From Xanthomonas hortorum (GTDB taxonomy: Bacteria; Pseudomonadota; Gammaproteobacteria; Xanthomonadales; Xanthomonadaceae): a stretch of 64,000 nt of DNA. The number at the start of each line of letters is the position of its first letter. The first letter of the stretch is position 1. The notes beneath the pieces were generated by a model, which was not told where the DNA came from, did no database searches, and saw only the letters and a list, made by a program, of their open reading frames with translations. A program made the position numbers and the translations under genes. The DNA lies in assembly GCF_002940005.1 (NCBI RefSeq), contig NZ_MDEF01000007.1; one strand, given 5' to 3'. Below are positions 61,488 through 64,000 of the stretch, in pieces.

Positions 61488-62707
61488 GCGCCCCGGTGAC
61501 AGCGCGTGCCAGCGCGCATTGGGGCTTGCTGCTCACCGCCTCGGCGATGCTGATGCTGACGATGGGCGCGCGCCAGACCACCGGCCTGTTCGTGGAGCCG
61601 ATCCATCGGCAGACCGGGATCGGCATCGCATCGATCAGCTTCGCGCTGGCTGTGGGGCAATTGGTCTGGGGCGCGGTGCAACCGGTGTTCGGTGCGATTG
61701 CCGACGAGCGCGGCCCGTTGCCGGTGCTGCTGTTCGGCGGCGTGTTGTTGTCGCTGGGCTTGGGGCTGAGCCCGTGGATGGCCAGCGAATGGGGGCTGAT
61801 CGTCTCGCTCGGCATTCTGGCTGCCGCCGGTGCGGGCGCAGGCAGCTTTTCGGTGCTGATCGGTGCCACCGCCGGTCGTATTGCGCCGGAACGGCGTTCG
61901 TTCGCGGCCGGGCTGATCAATGCCGGTGGCTCGCTCGGGCAGTTCGTGTTTGCGCCATTGGTGCAGCTGATGATCGGCGCAGCCGGCTGGGCCAGGGCGA
62001 TGACCGGGCTGGCAGTGATCTCGTTGCTGACCTTGCCGCTGGCCTGGCCGCTGCGACGCCGATCATCGCCGCCAGGCACGCGCAGTACGGTCGCAAACGA
62101 CGACATCGGTTTGCGTGCGCAGTTGCGCCTGGCAGTACGCGATCGCAGTTACTGGTGCCTGCATCTGGGCTTTTTTACCTGCGGGGTACACATCGCGTTT
62201 CTGGTCACGCACTTGCCTGGCGAAATCGCACTGTGCGGCCTGCCTGCCAGCGTGTCTGCGATATCGATCGCGCTGATCGGCTTGTTCAACGTGGCCGGCA
62301 GCCTGGTCGCCGGCAAACTGGGCGAACGCATCCGCATGAAGTGGTTGCTGTGCGCGTTGTACGCCAGCCGTGCGGTGTTGATCGGCCTGTACCTGATTGC
62401 GCCGCCAACGCCACTGACCTTCTACCTGTTCGCCGCGGCACTGGGCTTTACCTGGCTGGGCACGGTGCCGCCGACGGCAGGATTGATCGGCAAACTGTTC
62501 GGCCCGCGCTATCTGGGAACGTTGTTCGGGCTGACCTTGTTGTCGCATCAGGTGGGCGGTTTCTTCGGCGCGTGGCTGGGTGGGCTGGCGCTGGAGCGCT
62601 TCGGCGATTACAGCTGGATGTGGTACGCCGACATGGTGCTGGCGGTGGTCGCCGCACTGATCAATCTGCCGATTCGGGAAGCGGCACCGGTACGCGCCGC
62701 GGCGTGA
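61484..62707 (+). CDS. MFS transporter, coupled to MarR regulator
   Basis: A 407-residue major facilitator superfamily protein with twelve helices and an MFS loop-2-like sequence (GAIADERGPLPVLL). It is coupled to the MarR gene by a four-base overlap, the classical layout of a regulator that controls its own exporter or uptake system. Substrate unknown. Confidence 0.9.
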   Translation: MSAPVTARASAHWGLLLTASAMLMLTMGARQTTGLFVEPIHRQTGIGIASISFALAVGQLVWGAVQPVFGAIADERGPLPVLLFGGVLLSLGLGLSPWMASEWGLIVSLGILAAAGAGAGSFSVLIGATAGRIAPERRSFAAGLINAGGSLGQFVFAPLVQLMIGAAGWARAMTGLAVISLLTLPLAWPLRRRSSPPGTRSTVANDDIGLRAQLRLAVRDRSYWCLHLGFFTCGVHIAFLVTHLPGEIALCGLPASVSAISIALIGLFNVAGSLVAGKLGERIRMKWLLCALYASRAVLIGLYLIAPPTPLTFYLFAAALGFTWLGTVPPTAGLIGKLFGPRYLGTLFGLTLLSHQVGGFFGAWLGGLALERFGDYSWMWYADMVLAVVAALINLPIREAAPVRAAA

Positions 62708-62783
62708 AGCGCGGCAAGCGCGCGCGGGCATGGGTTGACGCGGCGCACAACAGCTTTTGCTGGCAACTCCGTTAGAACAGCAA

Positions 62784-62807
62784 CGCAACGTGTGTTAACG
62801 CGTTGCG
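62784..62807. promoter_or_regulatory. Short inverted repeat upstream of the last receptor gene
   Basis: CGCAACG ... CGTTGCG arms separated by 10 bp, with an internal AACGCGTT palindrome. Located about 100 bp before the receptor start, it could be an operator of a LacI-type regulator, as often seen for Xanthomonas receptors, but no consensus was matched with confidence. Confidence 0.3.
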
Positions 62808-62904
62808 CTACCGGCGCTGTGATATGCTGCCGGTCACTTTGTTGGCAGAGCGCGCGCGACTGCACCCATCGCTGCCAGTTGCGACGCTTCTAAGGAGAGC
62901 TTTC

Positions 62905-63969
62905 ATGTCGTCATCGATGCCCCGCTATGCCTTGTCCCTGGCCATTGGCGCCCTGCTTGCGCCCGCTGTGCATGCGCAAACCTCGACAGCAGAACCGCGC
63001 AGCGACGCCACCACATTGGATGCAGTGATCGTCAGCGGCACAGCGCGCTTCAAGGGCCTGGCCAAGCGCGATGCCAGCTTTTCGATCACCACCGCCAGCG
63101 CAGAACAGATTCAGCAGGCGGTGCCGCAGAGCACTGCGGACCTGTTGAAGATCGTGCCGGGCGTGTGGGCCGAACCCAGCGGCGGCGGCACCGGCGCCAA
63201 CATCTTCGTGCGCGGCATGCCCTCCGAAGGCGACGCGCCGTTCGTGACCATGCAACTGGATGGCTCGCCGCTGTTTCCGCCACCGACCTTGTCGTTTCTG
63301 GAAAACTCCACCTTGTTCCGCGTCGACGACACGGTCGAGCGCATGGAAGTGTTGCGTGGTGGTTCCAGCCCGATTTTCTCCAACGGGCAGCCGGGGCTGA
63401 CGGTCAATTTCATCCAGAAGAAAGGCCAGGACGAACCCGAAGGCAGCGTGCGCCTGACCGGCGGCAACAACGACCTGCGCCGTATCGACGTATTCAACAG
63501 CGGGCCGATGGGCAACGGTTGGTATTACAGCGTGGGCGGTTTCTTTCGCGAGACCGATGGCGTGCGCGACCCGCAGTTTTCCGCCGACAAGGGCGGCCAG
63601 TTCAGCGCCACCTTGAGCAAGCGCTGGGACAGTGGCGAAGTGTCGTTGTACGCGCGGCATACCGACGACAACAACGCCTTCTATACCGCCATTCCACTGC
63701 TATCGCGCAACAACGGCAACGACCTGTCCAGCTTCCCCGGCTTGAATGCGCAGACCGGCACCCTGCTCGGCCGCGACTTCCGCAATGTCGATCTGCTGGT
63801 CGGGCCGAATGGACAGACCATCCGACGCGATCTGGCCGACGGCCGCAGCGTCAATATCGATGTGTTCGGTGGCGAATTGAACTGGGAAACCGGCGCCTGG
63901 ACCATCGCCGATCGCTTCAACGTGATGAGCGGCAGCGCGCCGACCTATGTGTTTGATCCCAGGCTTTGA
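62905..63969 (+). pseudogene. TonB-dependent siderophore-type receptor, barrel truncated near the window end
   Basis: The first 354 residues are a normal receptor: signal peptide ending AVHA-Q, plug with TADLLKIVPGVWAEPSGGG, NIFVRGMPSEGDAPFVTMQL and LRGGSSPIFSNGQPGLTV, then the first barrel strands. A stop occurs after VFDPRL at 63967-63969, although such receptors usually run to 650-800 residues. The next 31 bases to the edge have a more AT-rich look. A strong AAGGAG (62892-62897) before ATG 62905 supports the start. The likely cause is an insertion (for example an IS element) at about 63955, or a frameshift; the window ends too soon to tell. Confidence 0.6.
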
Positions 63970-64000
63970 TGGTGCACTATTTTCCCTCGATTGGAAGGAA

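Noticed and set aside
63950..64000. Left end of an identified insertion sequence
   Set aside because: About 45 bases are too few to recognise an inverted repeat or family, so only a possible breakpoint is reported.
1..64000. CRISPR arrays, tRNA genes or prophage
   Set aside because: Scanning found no regularly spaced repeats, no cloverleaf with a conserved TTC loop in gaps, and no phage structural or integrase genes.

Overview
The window is a 64 kb stretch of GC-rich gammaproteobacterial chromosome, almost certainly Xanthomonas. The evidence is the gene content (ZnuD-type and other TonB-dependent receptors, a Xanthomonas-style NPP phosphodiesterase, ribosomal protein THX, RluF, PhoX), the strong GC3 bias that produces long antisense shadow ORFs, and dispersed intergenic repeats of a kind I associate with this genus (GATTCGG-type heptamers, GGGAGAAGG/CCCTCACCCC structured repeats, GTAGGAGCGG hairpins). 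There are no rRNA or tRNA genes, no CRISPR array, no complete insertion sequence and no prophage. Most of the window is ordinary core chromosome.

Layout. 1-9.2 kb: the 3' end of darP/yjgA, then a leftward block of tldD, yhdP and a translationally coupled maf-rng pair, with one rightward DUF gene inside. 9.2-15.2 kb: a SIMPL-domain periplasmic protein, a TonB-like protein, rlmH, a Tat-exported PhoX-type phosphatase, a J-domain-like protein and rsfS. 15.2-21.4 kb: leftward nadD, holA, lptE, leuS and a DUF998 membrane protein, the familiar leuS-lptE-holA-nadD-rsfS neighbourhood. 21.6-31 kb: a thioredoxin-TPR protein, a thioesterase-fold protein, DUF378, a periplasmic cyclophilin, an EamA exporter divergent from a LysR regulator, a small acidic protein, a coupled GFA/DUF4349 pair and a DUF885 metallopeptidase-like lipoprotein. 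31-38 kb: an ABC exporter, a pRiA4b-ORF3-like protein, a Kef-type antiporter, a serine hydrolase and RraA. 38-44.5 kb: DUF72, a second EamA transporter and three leftward genes, two of which are for cyclic-di-GMP (GAF-GGDEF and PAS-GGDEF-EAL) and flank rluF. 44.5-52.8 kb: a DEAD-box helicase with a DbpA-type RNA-binding tail, an ECF sigma factor with a membrane partner, an S4-domain pair, a UbiH-family hydroxylase, a MAPEG protein and a ClpP-like lipoprotein. 52.9-58 kb: an Ada/AraC/AlkA fusion coupled to ogt (alkylation repair), NPP, a ClC antiporter and THX. 58-64 kb: a MerC-like gene divergent from a ZnuD-like receptor with a good Zur-type operator between them, a MarR-MFS pair, and a TonB-dependent receptor whose reading frame ends abruptly just before the window edge.

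How the genes work together. Several sets are mechanistically coherent: RNA metabolism (RNase G, RraA, DEAD helicase, RlmH, RluF, RsfS, DarP); envelope assembly (YhdP, LptE, ABC exporter, PhoX, cyclophilin); alkylation repair (Ada-AlkA + Ogt); zinc homeostasis (Zur-type box, ZnuD, MerC-like); and cyclic-di-GMP signalling. I found no convincing previously undescribed multi-gene system. The observations most worth a second look are the zinc-regulated divergent promoter, a perfect 25-nt palindrome in the leader of the GGDEF-EAL gene, a nadD gene whose natural start is obscured by a repeat, the structured intergenic repeat families, and the truncated receptor at the right edge.
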